Below, piece after piece: positions 1 through 7,346 of a stretch of 64,000 nucleotides of DNA; position 1 is the stretch's first letter, and every line of letters starts with the position of its first letter. Under the pieces are notes generated by a model. That model was not told the DNA's origin. It saw nothing but the letters and a program-made list of their open reading frames with translations, and ran no database searches. Origin of the DNA: Azospirillum sp. OGB3 (GTDB lineage: Bacteria > Pseudomonadota > Alphaproteobacteria > Azospirillales > Azospirillaceae); the NCBI RefSeq assembly GCF_014192915.1, contig NZ_JACHYN010000002.1:620001-684000 (forward strand). Direction: 5' to 3'. The position numbers and the translations under genes are program-made.

Positions 1-690
1 GGCGGCGGTCAGCAGCTTGCGCCGCTTGCCCAGCTCCTCGTTCTCGGCCAGGGAGATTTCCTGGTTCGCCGTCTCGTCGACCAGCCAGTCCTGCCACTCG
101 CCCTCGCTGTCGGCGCGCAGCGGCGCGTTCAGCGAATGGTCGGGGGCGCCGAGGCGGCGGTTCATGTTGACGACGTCCTGCTCCGGCACGTCCAGCGTCG
201 TGGCGATGTGGCGCACCTGCTCGGGCGACATGTCGCCCTCCTCGATGGCCTGCATCTGGCCCTTCAGGCGGCGCAGGTTGAAGAACAGCTTCTTCTGGGC
301 CGCCGTTGTGCCCATCTTCACCAGCGACCAGCTGTGCAGGATGTATTCCTGGATGGCGGCGCGAATCCACCACATGGCATAGGTCGCCAGCCGGAAGCCG
401 CGGTCGGGGTCGAACCGCTTCACCGCCTGCATCATGCCCACGTTGCCCTCGGAGATCAGCTCCGACAGCGGCAGGCCGTAGCCGCGGTAGCCCATGGCGA
501 TCTTCGCCACGAGACGCAGATGGCTGGTCACCAGCTTGTGCGCGGCGTCCGAATCCTCGATCTCCTGCCAGCGCTTGGCCAGCATGTACTCCTCCTCTGC
601 CGCGAGCATGGGGAACTTGCGGATTTCCTGGAGGTAGCGCGAGAGGTTGCTTTCGGAACTGATGACCGGAACGCTGGATATCGTCGCCAT
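1..690 (-). CDS. rpoH: RNA polymerase sigma-32 factor RpoH (C-terminal part outside window)
   Basis: Heat-shock sigma factor that directs RNA polymerase to chaperone and protease promoters. The first 230 residues lie in the window, reading leftward from an ATG at 690; the C-terminal region 4 is cut off by the window edge. The visible part has the sigma region 1.2 segment (SRYLQEIRKFPML), region 2 with RLVAKIAMGYRGYGLPLSELISEG, and the promoter-melting segment RLATYAMWWIRAAIQEYIL. The RpoH-box-like stretch AQKKLFFNLRR follows, which separates it from RpoD and RpoE. It lies next to rluD, a neighbour pair common in alphaproteobacteria. Azospirilla usually carry several rpoH paralogues, so which copy this is cannot be told here. 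Confidence 0.95.
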   Translation of the reverse strand, partial: MATISSVPVISSESNLSRYLQEIRKFPMLAAEEEYMLAKRWQEIEDSDAAHKLVTSHLRLVAKIAMGYRGYGLPLSELISEGNVGMMQAVKRFDPDRGFRLATYAMWWIRAAIQEYILHSWSLVKMGTTAAQKKLFFNLRRLKGQMQAIEEGDMSPEQVRHIATTLDVPEQDVVNMNRRLGAPDHSLNAPLRADSEGEWQDWLVDETANQEISLAENEELGKRRKLLTAA

Positions 691-873
691 GTTGGACCCT
701 CTCCGACGGCTGTTGTTCGTGCCTTCTCACGGGCACACGGCCGTTCACTGTTCTGCGCCGCCTCGCCGTCCGCTTGCCCGTTCGATCCGCCGGGGATGGT
801 CCCGGATGCAAGCGTGAGCGTGGGCGGCTGTTGACGCGAAGAATAACCGACTTCCGCGCGCGGGTATAGTGGA

Positions 874-1923
874 TTACAGCGATTCTAAGAAATCTGACAA
901 ATCTTTAATATCCGTGGGTAGCGGCGCCTGGAAGCGGACCGTCTCCCCTGTTGCGGGATGGCGGAAGGTCAATCCCACGGCGTGCAACGCCTGCCGTGGA
1001 AAGCCAACAAACCGCTCCCGATGGGGTTCCGGCAGGGCAGAGGCGTGCTTGCCGCCGGCGCGTCCGGCACGCCCCTTGCCGTAGAGCGGGTCGCCCACGA
1101 TGGGGTGGCCGATGTGCGCCATATGCACGCGGATCTGATGGGTGCGCCCGGTCTCCAGCGTGCATTCGACCAGCGCCAGCGCCGTGCCGAAGGAGCGGAC
1201 GACCCTGTAGCGGGTCGCCGCGTGCTTGCCGCCGGTGACCACGGCCATCTTCTTGCGGTCGGTGCCGCTGCGCCCGATGTTGCCCTCGATCCGGCCCTCG
1301 CGCGGGGAGGGGACGCCCCAGACCAGCGCCTGGTAGGTGCGGCTGAGCGTGCGGCCGGAGAACTGCTCCGTCAGCGCGTGGTGCGCGCGGTCGTTCTTGG
1401 CGACGACCATCAGGCCGCTGGTGTCCTTGTCGAGGCGGTGGACGATGCCCGGACGCCGCACGCCGCCGATCCCCGACAGGCTGTCGCCGCAATGGGCGAG
1501 CAGGGCGTTGACCAGCGTGCCGTCCGGATTGCCGGCGGCGGGGTGGACCACCATGCCCGCGGGCTTGTCGATCACCAACACGTCCTCATCCTCATAGACC
1601 ACGTCCAGGGGAATGTCCTGGGCCTCGGGCTGTGCAGGTTCAGCTTCGGGGATGAAAACGTCGAAAGTTTGTCCGGGCTTGACCTTCATTGACGGGTCGG
1701 TGACCGTCCGCCCGCTGCCGTCCTGCACGCAACCCTTCTCCAGCAGCGCCTGCACGCGCGACCGGGACAGGCCGGGAAGCCCCGTCGCCAGGGCCTTGTC
1801 GAGCCGCTGGCCGCCGGCCTCCTCCGGAACCGTCCAGCGCTGCCGGGCGCCTTCGCCGGTTTCGCCGTCTTCCGTTCCGGTGTATTCGTCCTCATCGTCG
1901 TCGAATTCGGTGCGTTCGGGCAT
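874..1923 (-). CDS. rluD: RluD-family 23S rRNA pseudouridine synthase
   Basis: Isomerises specific uridines in 23S rRNA helix 69 to pseudouridine during ribosome assembly. The 349-residue protein has an acidic N-terminal tail (residues 1-25), an S4 RNA-binding domain (about 36-95) and the RluA/RluD catalytic domain with the signature HRLDKDTSG. Asp165 is the expected catalytic residue, and the downstream ETGRTHQIRVH motif is also present. The frame stays open upstream to 2016, but the ATG at 1923 is preceded by GAGGAG and gives normal family length, so I chose it. It lies just downstream of the divergently oriented small membrane-protein gene and points towards rpoH. RluD is preferred over RluA or RluC from length and motif style; the target uridines are inferred. 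Confidence 0.92.
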   Translation of the reverse strand: MPERTEFDDDEDEYTGTEDGETGEGARQRWTVPEEAGGQRLDKALATGLPGLSRSRVQALLEKGCVQDGSGRTVTDPSMKVKPGQTFDVFIPEAEPAQPEAQDIPLDVVYEDEDVLVIDKPAGMVVHPAAGNPDGTLVNALLAHCGDSLSGIGGVRRPGIVHRLDKDTSGLMVVAKNDRAHHALTEQFSGRTLSRTYQALVWGVPSPREGRIEGNIGRSGTDRKKMAVVTGGKHAATRYRVVRSFGTALALVECTLETGRTHQIRVHMAHIGHPIVGDPLYGKGRAGRAGGKHASALPEPHRERFVGFPRQALHAVGLTFRHPATGETVRFQAPLPTDIKDLSDFLESL

Positions 1924-1969
1924 CGTTCGGCAAAGCTCCTCACATTCGCGCGAGAGTGGACCCCAAACC

Positions 1970-2296
1970 GTGCAGTTCCTCAAGGCACTCGTCGTCATCA
2001 TGGGCGTGATGATCATCGCCGGCTTCGCGATCCTCGGCGTCGAACTCTACAAGCGCATCAGCGATCCGGAACGCCGGGCCGCTGCGGAGACCGAACGGGC
2101 CGCTCCCCCCGCGGGCCGGGCGGAGGAGGTCACGCTGGGCCTGCCGGCGGGCGCGCGCCTGGGCGACCCGGTGGCGGTGGGCAATCGCGTCGTCTTCCGC
2201 GTCACCATACCGGACGCCGCGGACCGCCTGTATGTGATGGACCCGCGCACCGGCGCCATCGCCGTGACCGTCACCGCCGGAGCCGCCGCGCCATGA
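1970..2296 (+). CDS. small membrane-anchored protein, DUF6476-like
   Basis: Unknown function. The 108-residue product has one N-terminal membrane segment (about residues 4-24, hydrophobic, ending GVELYKR) followed by a linker and a small predicted beta-rich domain ending in YVMDPRTGAIAVTV. I chose the GTG at 1970 because the hydrophobic helix follows at once and a GAGAG lies 13 bases upstream; no ATG fits. The stop overlaps the start of the threonine aldolase gene (ATGA), so the two are probably cotranslated. The family name is from memory of similar short alphaproteobacterial proteins beside rluD and should be treated as tentative. Confidence 0.75.
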   Translation: MQFLKALVVIMGVMIIAGFAILGVELYKRISDPERRAAAETERAAPPAGRAEEVTLGLPAGARLGDPVAVGNRVVFRVTIPDAADRLYVMDPRTGAIAVTVTAGAAAP

Positions 2297-3342
2297 CCAA
2301 CACTTTCATCCACGACTTCCGCAGCGACAATGTGGCCGGCGCCGCGCCGGAGGTTGTCAACGCCCTGGCCGCGGCTGCGGTCGGGTCCACCGATCCCTAT
2401 GGGCAGGACCCGCTGACCGCCAGCGTGACCCGCCGCCTGTCCGCCCTCTTCGAGGCGGAGGTGACGGTGTTCCCGGTCGCCACCGGGACGGCGGCCAACG
2501 CGCTGGCTCTGTCGGCCCTGGTCCCGCCTTACGGCGCGGTCTACTGCCACCAGGAGAGCCACATCCACGTCGACGAGTGCGGCGCCCCGGAGATGGCCAC
2601 CGGTGGGGCCAAGCTGGTGCCGCTGGCGGGGGAGGGCGGCAAGCTGACCCCCGCTGCCCTGACCGCGGCCCTGGCCGGGGCGGGCATCGGCGTGGTTCAC
2701 CGGGTGCAGCCCGCCGCCCTCAGCCTGACCCAGGCGACGGAGGCTGGCACGGTCTACCGCCCGCAGGAGGTGGCGGCCCTGTCCGACGTCGCGCACGCCC
2801 ACGGCATGGCGGTGCACATGGACGGCGCCCGCTTCGCCAACGCGGTGGCCCGGCTGGGTTGTTCCCCGGCAGAGGTGACCTGGAAGGCCGGGGTGGACGT
2901 GCTGTCGCTGGGCGGCACCAAGGGCGGCTGCCTCGCCGCGGAGGCCGTGGTGTTCTTCAACCCGGCGCTGGCCGAGGATTTCGGCTTCCTGCGCAAGCGG
3001 GCCGGGCATCTGGTGTCCAAGGGTCGCTTCCTGTCGGCGCAACTCGACGCCTGGCTGGCCGACGATCTGTGGCTGCGGCTGGCCCGCCACGCCAACGCCA
3101 TGGCCGACCGGTTGTCGCAGGGCCTCGCCGCCCTGCCGGGAGCGGAACTGGCCCATCCGGTGGAGGCCAACGAGGTCTTCGTGCGGCTGCCCGCCGCGGT
3201 GGCCGACGGGCTGGAGGCGGCGGGTTACCGCTTCTACCGTTGGGAGGGCGATCTGCTGCGTCTGGTCACCGCCTTCGACACGCCGCAGGCCGTCGTGAAC
3301 TCTTTTCTGAAAATCGCCAAAGATCTGTCAGAAAAGGCTTGA
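2293..3342 (+). CDS. ltaE: low-specificity L-threonine aldolase
   Basis: PLP-dependent enzyme of fold type I that cleaves L-threonine and allo-threonine to glycine and acetaldehyde. At 349 residues it has normal family length. The PLP-binding lysine is expected at Lys210 in SLGGTKGG, with the upstream FPVATGTAAN and the HMDGARFANA segment that holds the cofactor. Its start overlaps the stop of the preceding small gene. A glycine-producing enzyme is of interest here because the same window encodes the glycine cleavage system and a glycine riboswitch, but no direct link is visible. Confidence 0.93.
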   Translation: MTNTFIHDFRSDNVAGAAPEVVNALAAAAVGSTDPYGQDPLTASVTRRLSALFEAEVTVFPVATGTAANALALSALVPPYGAVYCHQESHIHVDECGAPEMATGGAKLVPLAGEGGKLTPAALTAALAGAGIGVVHRVQPAALSLTQATEAGTVYRPQEVAALSDVAHAHGMAVHMDGARFANAVARLGCSPAEVTWKAGVDVLSLGGTKGGCLAAEAVVFFNPALAEDFGFLRKRAGHLVSKGRFLSAQLDAWLADDLWLRLARHANAMADRLSQGLAALPGAELAHPVEANEVFVRLPAAVADGLEAAGYRFYRWEGDLLRLVTAFDTPQAVVNSFLKIAKDLSEKA

Positions 3343-3410
3343 TCGGGCAGGGTGGGTTCGCTAAAAACCCGCCACGCCGACGACGCCACGTCGTCAGACG
3401 ACGAAAGACT

Positions 3411-3486
3411 GTCCCCTTCGTCTAGAGGCCTAGGACACCGCCCTCTCACGGCGGTAACAGGGGTTCGAATCCCCTAGGGGACGCCA
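3411..3486 (+). tRNA. tRNA-Glu (anticodon CTC), copy 1
   Basis: A 76-nt cloverleaf with acceptor stem GTCCCCT/AGGGGAC, discriminator G and an encoded CCA end. The anticodon stem is CCGCC/GGCGG with loop CTCTCAC, so the anticodon is CTC and reads GAG. The T arm carries GGTTCGAATCC. A weak promoter, TTGATC with 17-bp spacing to TAAAAA (3339-3367), lies after the ltaE stop. The gene is identical to the copy that starts 38 bases after its end. Confidence 0.97.
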
Positions 3487-3524
3487 CTTTCGTTCGGCTG
3501 GCAACCGAGCATCGCCCGATGAAG

Positions 3525-3600
3525 GTCCCCTTCGTCTAGAGGCCTAGGACACCGCCCTCTCACGGCGGTAACAGGGGTTCGAATCCCCTAGGGGACGCCA
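3525..3600 (+). tRNA. tRNA-Glu (anticodon CTC), copy 2
   Basis: Sequence-identical to the tRNA at 3411-3486, including the encoded CCA, and probably processed from the same transcript. The 38-bp spacer between the copies is unrelated to either tRNA. A strong GC hairpin follows 22 bases downstream. Confidence 0.97.
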
Positions 3601-3622
3601 TCCTTTCCGGCATCAACGATCC

Positions 3623-3654
3623 ACGGCCCGCCTTCCGGCGGGCCGTCGTCGTTT
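3623..3654 (+). terminator. terminator after the tRNA-Glu pair
   Basis: A perfect 10-bp stem (ACGGCCCGCC and its complement) with a TTCC tetraloop is followed by a T-rich stretch ending GTTT. It lies between the tRNA pair and the convergent transglycosylase gene that ends at 3660, so it may serve both sides, although the T-tract favours the + strand. Confidence 0.6.
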
Positions 3655-3659
3655 CGGCC

Positions 3660-4655
3660 TTACCGCTTTGCGCTGCCCGCACGAGTGGACGTGCTCAGCT
3701 CGGCGACCTCCTCCTGCTTGGCGGCGGGCAGACCGGCGGAACGCACCACGCTGGAATCGTGGGGATGGACGCGGCGCGGGTAGACGCTGTGGACCTTCAC
3801 CACATAATCCTGCGTCTCGCGGTAGGGCGGGACGCCCTTGTACTGGACCACCGCCCCTTCGCCCGCGTTGTAGCCGGCCAACGCCAGCGTCACGTTGCCG
3901 TCGAAATAGGCCAGGAGCCAGCGCAGATACTTCATGCCGCCGCGCAGGTTCTGCTCGGGGTCGAAGGGCTTGGTCACGCCGAAGCGTTCCGCCGTCTCGG
4001 GGATGAGCTGCATCAGCCCCATGGCGTTCTTTTCCGACACGACATCCACGCGGTAGCCGGATTCCACGGCGATCACCGCCAGCACCAGATCGGGGTCAAG
4101 CCCGTAGCTGGGAGCCAACTTGGTGACCATGGCGCGGATTTCCTTGGGCGGCATGCGGATCACGCCCCAGCGCACACTCGGCGGTTCGCAGCGGTCGGGC
4201 GCCTTGCCCGCTGCGCCTTTGGCAGCGGTGCTGGCCGGCTTGACCATCTGCGCGGCGTCCTCGTTGCCCAACTGGGCGGCGCGGCGCAGCCAGGAGCGTC
4301 CGAGGTCCTCGTCCTTCGACACCGCCCCGCGCCCGGCCATATGCATGCGCCCGGCACGGTAGGCCGCCTCGGCGTAGTCCTGCCGGGCCGCCCGGCAATA
4401 GAGGGAGAGGGCCATACGCTCGTCCCGGTTCACGCCTTTGCCGACCTCGTAGCGCATGGCCAGCTCGTACTGGGCGCGGGCGCTGCCCTTGCCGGCGAGC
4501 GCCTCCAGCGCGCGGATCGTGCGCTCGCCCGAGTTCTGGAACGCGGGGGGCTGAGCGGCAGCCGTCTGGGCGGACGCCTCCTGGGCCGCCGCCGGCAGCG
4601 CGGTCAGAACGGACGCGATCAGCCCGCCAGCGGCCAGCATCATCGCGCTTTTCAC
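3660..4655 (-). CDS. lytic transglycosylase with Sel1-like repeats
   Basis: Periplasmic murein hydrolase predicted to cleave the MurNAc-GlcNAc bond of peptidoglycan. Starting at GTG 4655 the 331-residue product has an Sec signal peptide (Lys near the N-terminus, hydrophobic core, LPAAAQ cleavage site). Sel1/TPR-like repeats follow (about residues 45-130; YELAMRYEVGKGV, AGRMHMAGRGAV), then an SLT domain (about 165-310). The catalytic Glu lies in AVIAVESGY, and the conserved GLMQLIPETAERFGV and AGYNAGEGAV segments are present. The frame is open to 4985, but that upstream part is low-complexity and would bury the signal peptide; ATG 4643 is an alternative start. The gene is convergent with the tRNAs and divergent from the sigma-factor gene. 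Confidence 0.85.
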   Translation of the reverse strand: MKSAMMLAAGGLIASVLTALPAAAQEASAQTAAAQPPAFQNSGERTIRALEALAGKGSARAQYELAMRYEVGKGVNRDERMALSLYCRAARQDYAEAAYRAGRMHMAGRGAVSKDEDLGRSWLRRAAQLGNEDAAQMVKPASTAAKGAAGKAPDRCEPPSVRWGVIRMPPKEIRAMVTKLAPSYGLDPDLVLAVIAVESGYRVDVVSEKNAMGLMQLIPETAERFGVTKPFDPEQNLRGGMKYLRWLLAYFDGNVTLALAGYNAGEGAVVQYKGVPPYRETQDYVVKVHSVYPRRVHPHDSSVVRSAGLPAAKQEEVAELSTSTRAGSAKR

Positions 4656-5290
4656 CGCCTTGGCGCGCCTTCCGCCGATTGGTAAGGTCGGCCGGTCTTT
4701 CGGCGTATGCGGGAAGATTGCCGCCTTAGCGCCAACGTCCGGCTGTCCACGAAAGACGTAATGCGATATGGTCCCAGCCAACAGAGGAAGCGGAACACAA
4801 TGAAATAAGACTTCCGCTAAGGGACGGAAACGCCGCCTATACAGAGAAGAAGAACCGCTGGCAGCGGACCTGCGGAAGGATGAATGAGCGAATTCATCGT
4901 TGGCCATAGACATGGCTGTCCCGCAAAGGAGATTTGAGGTCGGTTGGTGAAAGCCAGCCGGCCTTTTCCTTTTGAGCAAAGTCATGAAGCCTCCCGTATG
5001 TCCGGAGACGATACCTCATCCCCGATCGAATGCTACGGGAGCAATCGGACGATTCATGGCATTTAGGGGTAATCTCGCCAAATTGTTAAGGGGCTTAGCC
5101 TTTTTCCCAACTGGCAGCCTCTGCGGTGCGCCATTACGTACTGATGGACCGACGATTGTCGTTGGAGAATCCGGTTATGCCCCGCGCGCATTCGGCGCAA
5201 GGCGGGGGCCGGAGCGATGGTTCGGGCGTTTCAGACGCGCCCGGAATGATCGGGACATCTTTCGGTACACAAGGAGGCAGCGTTCCACCG
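4656..5290. other. intergenic region between divergent transglycosylase and sigma-factor genes
   Basis: About 635 bases with lower GC than the surroundings, especially 4780-4880 and 5030-5110. Frames run through it from both sides, but they lack conserved motifs and good ribosome sites. It must hold the promoters of both flanking genes. I cannot pick convincing -35/-10 pairs and see no GGAAC-type ECF promoter. The stretch near 5070-5110 with several A/T runs is the best place to look for the sigma-factor promoter or a small RNA. Confidence 0.4.
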
Positions 5291-5995
5291 ATGGCGAACC
5301 ACGTCGCGAGTTCCTTGCGCCGTCCGGCAAGCAGCGCCGCGCCGCTTGACCCCGTCGCCCTCAAGCCGGTGATGGGAAGCCGCCGTGCGGACGAGGACGA
5401 GTTGAACGTTGCGGTCGAAGCCGAGGATGGCATCGAAGCCGACGATCCGGCCGCGGAGGACGCGGCGCAAGCGTCTCCAGCGCCACTGGCGCCCCCCGAT
5501 CCGGCGATCATCGCGCAGATCGAGGCGGAAATTCCCCGCTTGCGCCGTTTCGCCCGCGCCATGGTGCGGGACGCCACGCTGGCCGACGACCTCGTGCAGG
5601 AATGTCTGGAGCGCGCCCTGTCGCGCCTGCATCTCTGGCGGCCCGGCAGCAACCTGCGCGCCTGGCTCTTCACCATCCTGCGCAACCTGCACATCAACGG
5701 CATCCGCCGGCGGCAGGCGGTCGTGGACATCGACGGGGAAGGGCAGGCGGCGATCGGTGCCGCCCATGGCGGGCAGTTCGTCCGGCTCGAACTGCGCGAC
5801 CTCAAGCGCGCGCTCGGCCTGCTGCCGACCGAACAGCGGGAGGTGGTCCTGCTGATCGGGCTGGAGGGCATCTCCTATGGCGAGGCCGCCGACATCCTCG
5901 GCATTTCCATCGGCACCGTGAAGTCGCGCCTGTCGCGCGGACGGCGGGCGCTGCGCCAACTCATGGAAGGGCACAGCCCGACCGACGAGGACTGA
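5291..5995 (+). CDS. ECF-family RNA polymerase sigma factor
   Basis: Alternative sigma factor of the extracytoplasmic-function type. The 234-residue product has an acidic, Ala/Pro-rich N-terminal extension (about residues 1-75). Sigma region 2 (LRRFARAMVRDATLADDLVQECLERAL, then RAWLFTILRNLHIN) and sigma region 4 (LLPTEQREVVLLIGLEGISYGEAADILGISIGTVKSRLSRGRRAL) follow. I chose ATG 5291 because AGGAGG lies upstream at 5272-5277; an in-frame ATG at 5246 and earlier codons are less likely. There is no adjacent anti-sigma gene, NepR or PhyR. It resembles general-stress EcfG-type sigmas in regions 2 and 4, but I do not assign the group. The extension is longer than usual for the family. Confidence 0.88.
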   Translation: MANHVASSLRRPASSAAPLDPVALKPVMGSRRADEDELNVAVEAEDGIEADDPAAEDAAQASPAPLAPPDPAIIAQIEAEIPRLRRFARAMVRDATLADDLVQECLERALSRLHLWRPGSNLRAWLFTILRNLHINGIRRRQAVVDIDGEGQAAIGAAHGGQFVRLELRDLKRALGLLPTEQREVVLLIGLEGISYGEAADILGISIGTVKSRLSRGRRALRQLMEGHSPTDED

Positions 5996-6038
5996 TCCTT
6001 CAGAAGACCGTCATCGTTCGCCACGAGTTCATAGAGAA

Positions 6039-6070
6039 ACCGGCAACGCTCCGGATGGGGCGTTGCCGGT
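6039..6070 (+). terminator. hairpin after the ECF sigma gene
   Basis: A perfect 11-bp inverted repeat (ACCGGCAACGC and its complement) with a 10-nt loop lies 44 bases after the sigma-factor stop. There is no T-tract after it, so it may be a factor-dependent terminator or an mRNA 3' stabiliser rather than a classical intrinsic terminator. Confidence 0.4.
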
Positions 6071-6165
6071 CAGGTGCGAGGCTAACATCGAGAGGCTTTC
6101 GGGGTACTCGCGTGCCCGGCCCTTCGAGACGTGAAAGACCGGACACGGGCGCGCTGCGGGAAACG

Positions 6166-6189
6166 CCCGCCCGGACGGTTCCGGGCGGG
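6166..6189 (-). terminator. hairpin after the DUF1328 gene
   Basis: A 10-bp stem (CCCGCCCGGA with its complement) and a 4-nt loop lie 9 bases past the DUF1328 stop. On the minus strand it is followed by CGTTT, a short T-tract, so it is a plausible weak intrinsic terminator for that gene. Confidence 0.5.
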
Positions 6190-6197
6190 TGCTGGGT

Positions 6198-6362
6198 CTA
6201 GCGGCGCCTGACCAGGCCCAGAATCAAACTCGCTGCGAACAGGATCAGGAAAAGGAAGAACAGGATTTGCGCAATGCCCGAAGAGGCTGACGCAATTCCA
6301 CCGAAACCGAGTGCGCCGGCAATCAGCGCGATCACGAAGAAAACAAGAGCCCAATAGAGCAT
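6198..6362 (-). CDS. DUF1328 small membrane protein (YtjA-like)
   Basis: A 54-residue, very hydrophobic protein with two predicted membrane helices. It begins [20 protein letters not shown] and ends in LVRRR, which matches the DUF1328/YtjA family in length and sequence style. Members are inner-membrane proteins often induced under general or envelope stress; no biochemical function is known to me. A strong ribosome site (GGGAGGTT) precedes the ATG at 6362. It converges on the ECF sigma gene, and a candidate ECF-type promoter lies about 100 bases upstream (6461-6486). Confidence 0.9.
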   Translation of the reverse strand: MLYWALVFFVIALIAGALGFGGIASASSGIAQILFFLFLILFAASLILGLVRRR

Positions 6363-6460
6363 CCTAACCTCCCTCGCTCGGCCCGAAGCGCGTTAAGGCT
6401 CGTCCGGCGCGCAGTCTGTTGAACGTCCTACTCTGTGAAGAGCGTGTCAGTATTGTGCAG

Positions 6461-6486
6461 AACACGTCTCCACTCTGAAAGGTTCC
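6461..6486 (-). promoter_or_regulatory. candidate EcfG/RpoE2-type promoter upstream of DUF1328
   Basis: On the minus strand GGAAC is followed after 19 bases by TT, with CGTGTT at the -10 position. This matches the published Sinorhizobium RpoE2 pattern of GGAAC, 18-19 bases, TT. The start would be about 90 bases before the DUF1328 ATG. It is a short motif in a GC-rich genome, so chance occurrence is possible. The rest of the 330-base divergent interval (6363-6692) shows only a run of seven T at about 6510. Confidence 0.4.
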
Positions 6487-6692
6487 CGCCCCCTGCCGCC
6501 GCAAAGAGCTTTTTTTGGGTAGGGTCGGTTCCATAAGGGGGAGGGGCATCCCGATAACGCTGGCTTGACCGCAACAACCGACGATGAGCGCTGTTGTCGG
6601 GGTCGCCAGCCTGCTTGGTTCCGGCCGGGCGGGCGAAAAGGCGCAGCACCGCTTCGCCGGTGCGAGACGCCCTATCGAGAGAAGAGGATGCC

Positions 6693-7328
6693 ATGAACGC
6701 CAAACTGTCCCTCGCCGTTCTCGCCGCGACCCTGGCCGCCGCCCCCGCCGCGATGGCCCAGACCTATCCGAACAACGCGCCGCAGGTCCCTTACGAGCGC
6801 TCCAGCCCGTCGGGCCTGCCGACCACCAGCCCGCAGGTGGAAAGCCTGCCCGGCGAGCGGACCGACCCTTGGAGCAATCAGACCCCGAACCGGATGCCGG
6901 ACGGCCGCATGCCCGACCGTGTGACCCGCGGCAGCGCCGAATCCACCGTCGGGGCCGGGACCGCGGGCACTTACGGCAGCAGCGGCTCCTACGGTTCGAC
7001 CGGAACCATGAACAACAGCATGCCGAACAGCGGCGCGATGGGGACCACCGGGTCGGCCACCGGCACCATGCCCAACACCATGCAGGGCAACCGGCAGGTC
7101 ATCATGAACGTCGATCCGAACACCACCCAGCGCGCCGAGCGCGGTCAGAGCCGCAAGGAGCTGATGCAGACCTCGCTGCTGAACTACTTCAGCGCCGCCG
7201 GCTTCACCTCCGTCCGCGACTTCCGCAAGCAGGGTGAGAATTATGTGGCGGAGGCCCAGTCGGCCAACGGCACCTGGAGCACCGTGCTGCTCGACACCAA
7301 CACCGGCACGATCTCCGAAATGCGCTGA
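6693..7328 (+). CDS. secreted protein with low-complexity middle and PepSY-like C-terminus
   Basis: Unknown function. The 211-residue product has a clear Sec signal peptide (residues 1-22, cut after AAMA). A long disordered region follows, rich in Ser, Gly, Thr, Met and Asn (about 40-145), with short near-repeats such as SGSYGSTGTM and MPNSGAMGTTGSATGTMP. A compact C-terminal domain (about 155-211) contains LLNYFSAAGFTSVRDFRKQG and TVLLDTNTGTISEM, which resembles small PepSY/DUF2502-like periplasmic domains. ATG 6693 is chosen because GAGGA sits 4 bases upstream. It may be a stress-related periplasmic protein, given the divergent DUF1328 neighbour, but that is speculation. Confidence 0.82.
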   Translation: MNAKLSLAVLAATLAAAPAAMAQTYPNNAPQVPYERSSPSGLPTTSPQVESLPGERTDPWSNQTPNRMPDGRMPDRVTRGSAESTVGAGTAGTYGSSGSYGSTGTMNNSMPNSGAMGTTGSATGTMPNTMQGNRQVIMNVDPNTTQRAERGQSRKELMQTSLLNYFSAAGFTSVRDFRKQGENYVAEAQSANGTWSTVLLDTNTGTISEMR

Positions 7329-7346
7329 TTGCCGGTCCGCCGCGGC

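Noticed and set aside
4656-4985. N-terminal extension of the transglycosylase to 441 residues
   Set aside because: It would place the signal peptide inside the protein; sequence composition is unlike the rest.
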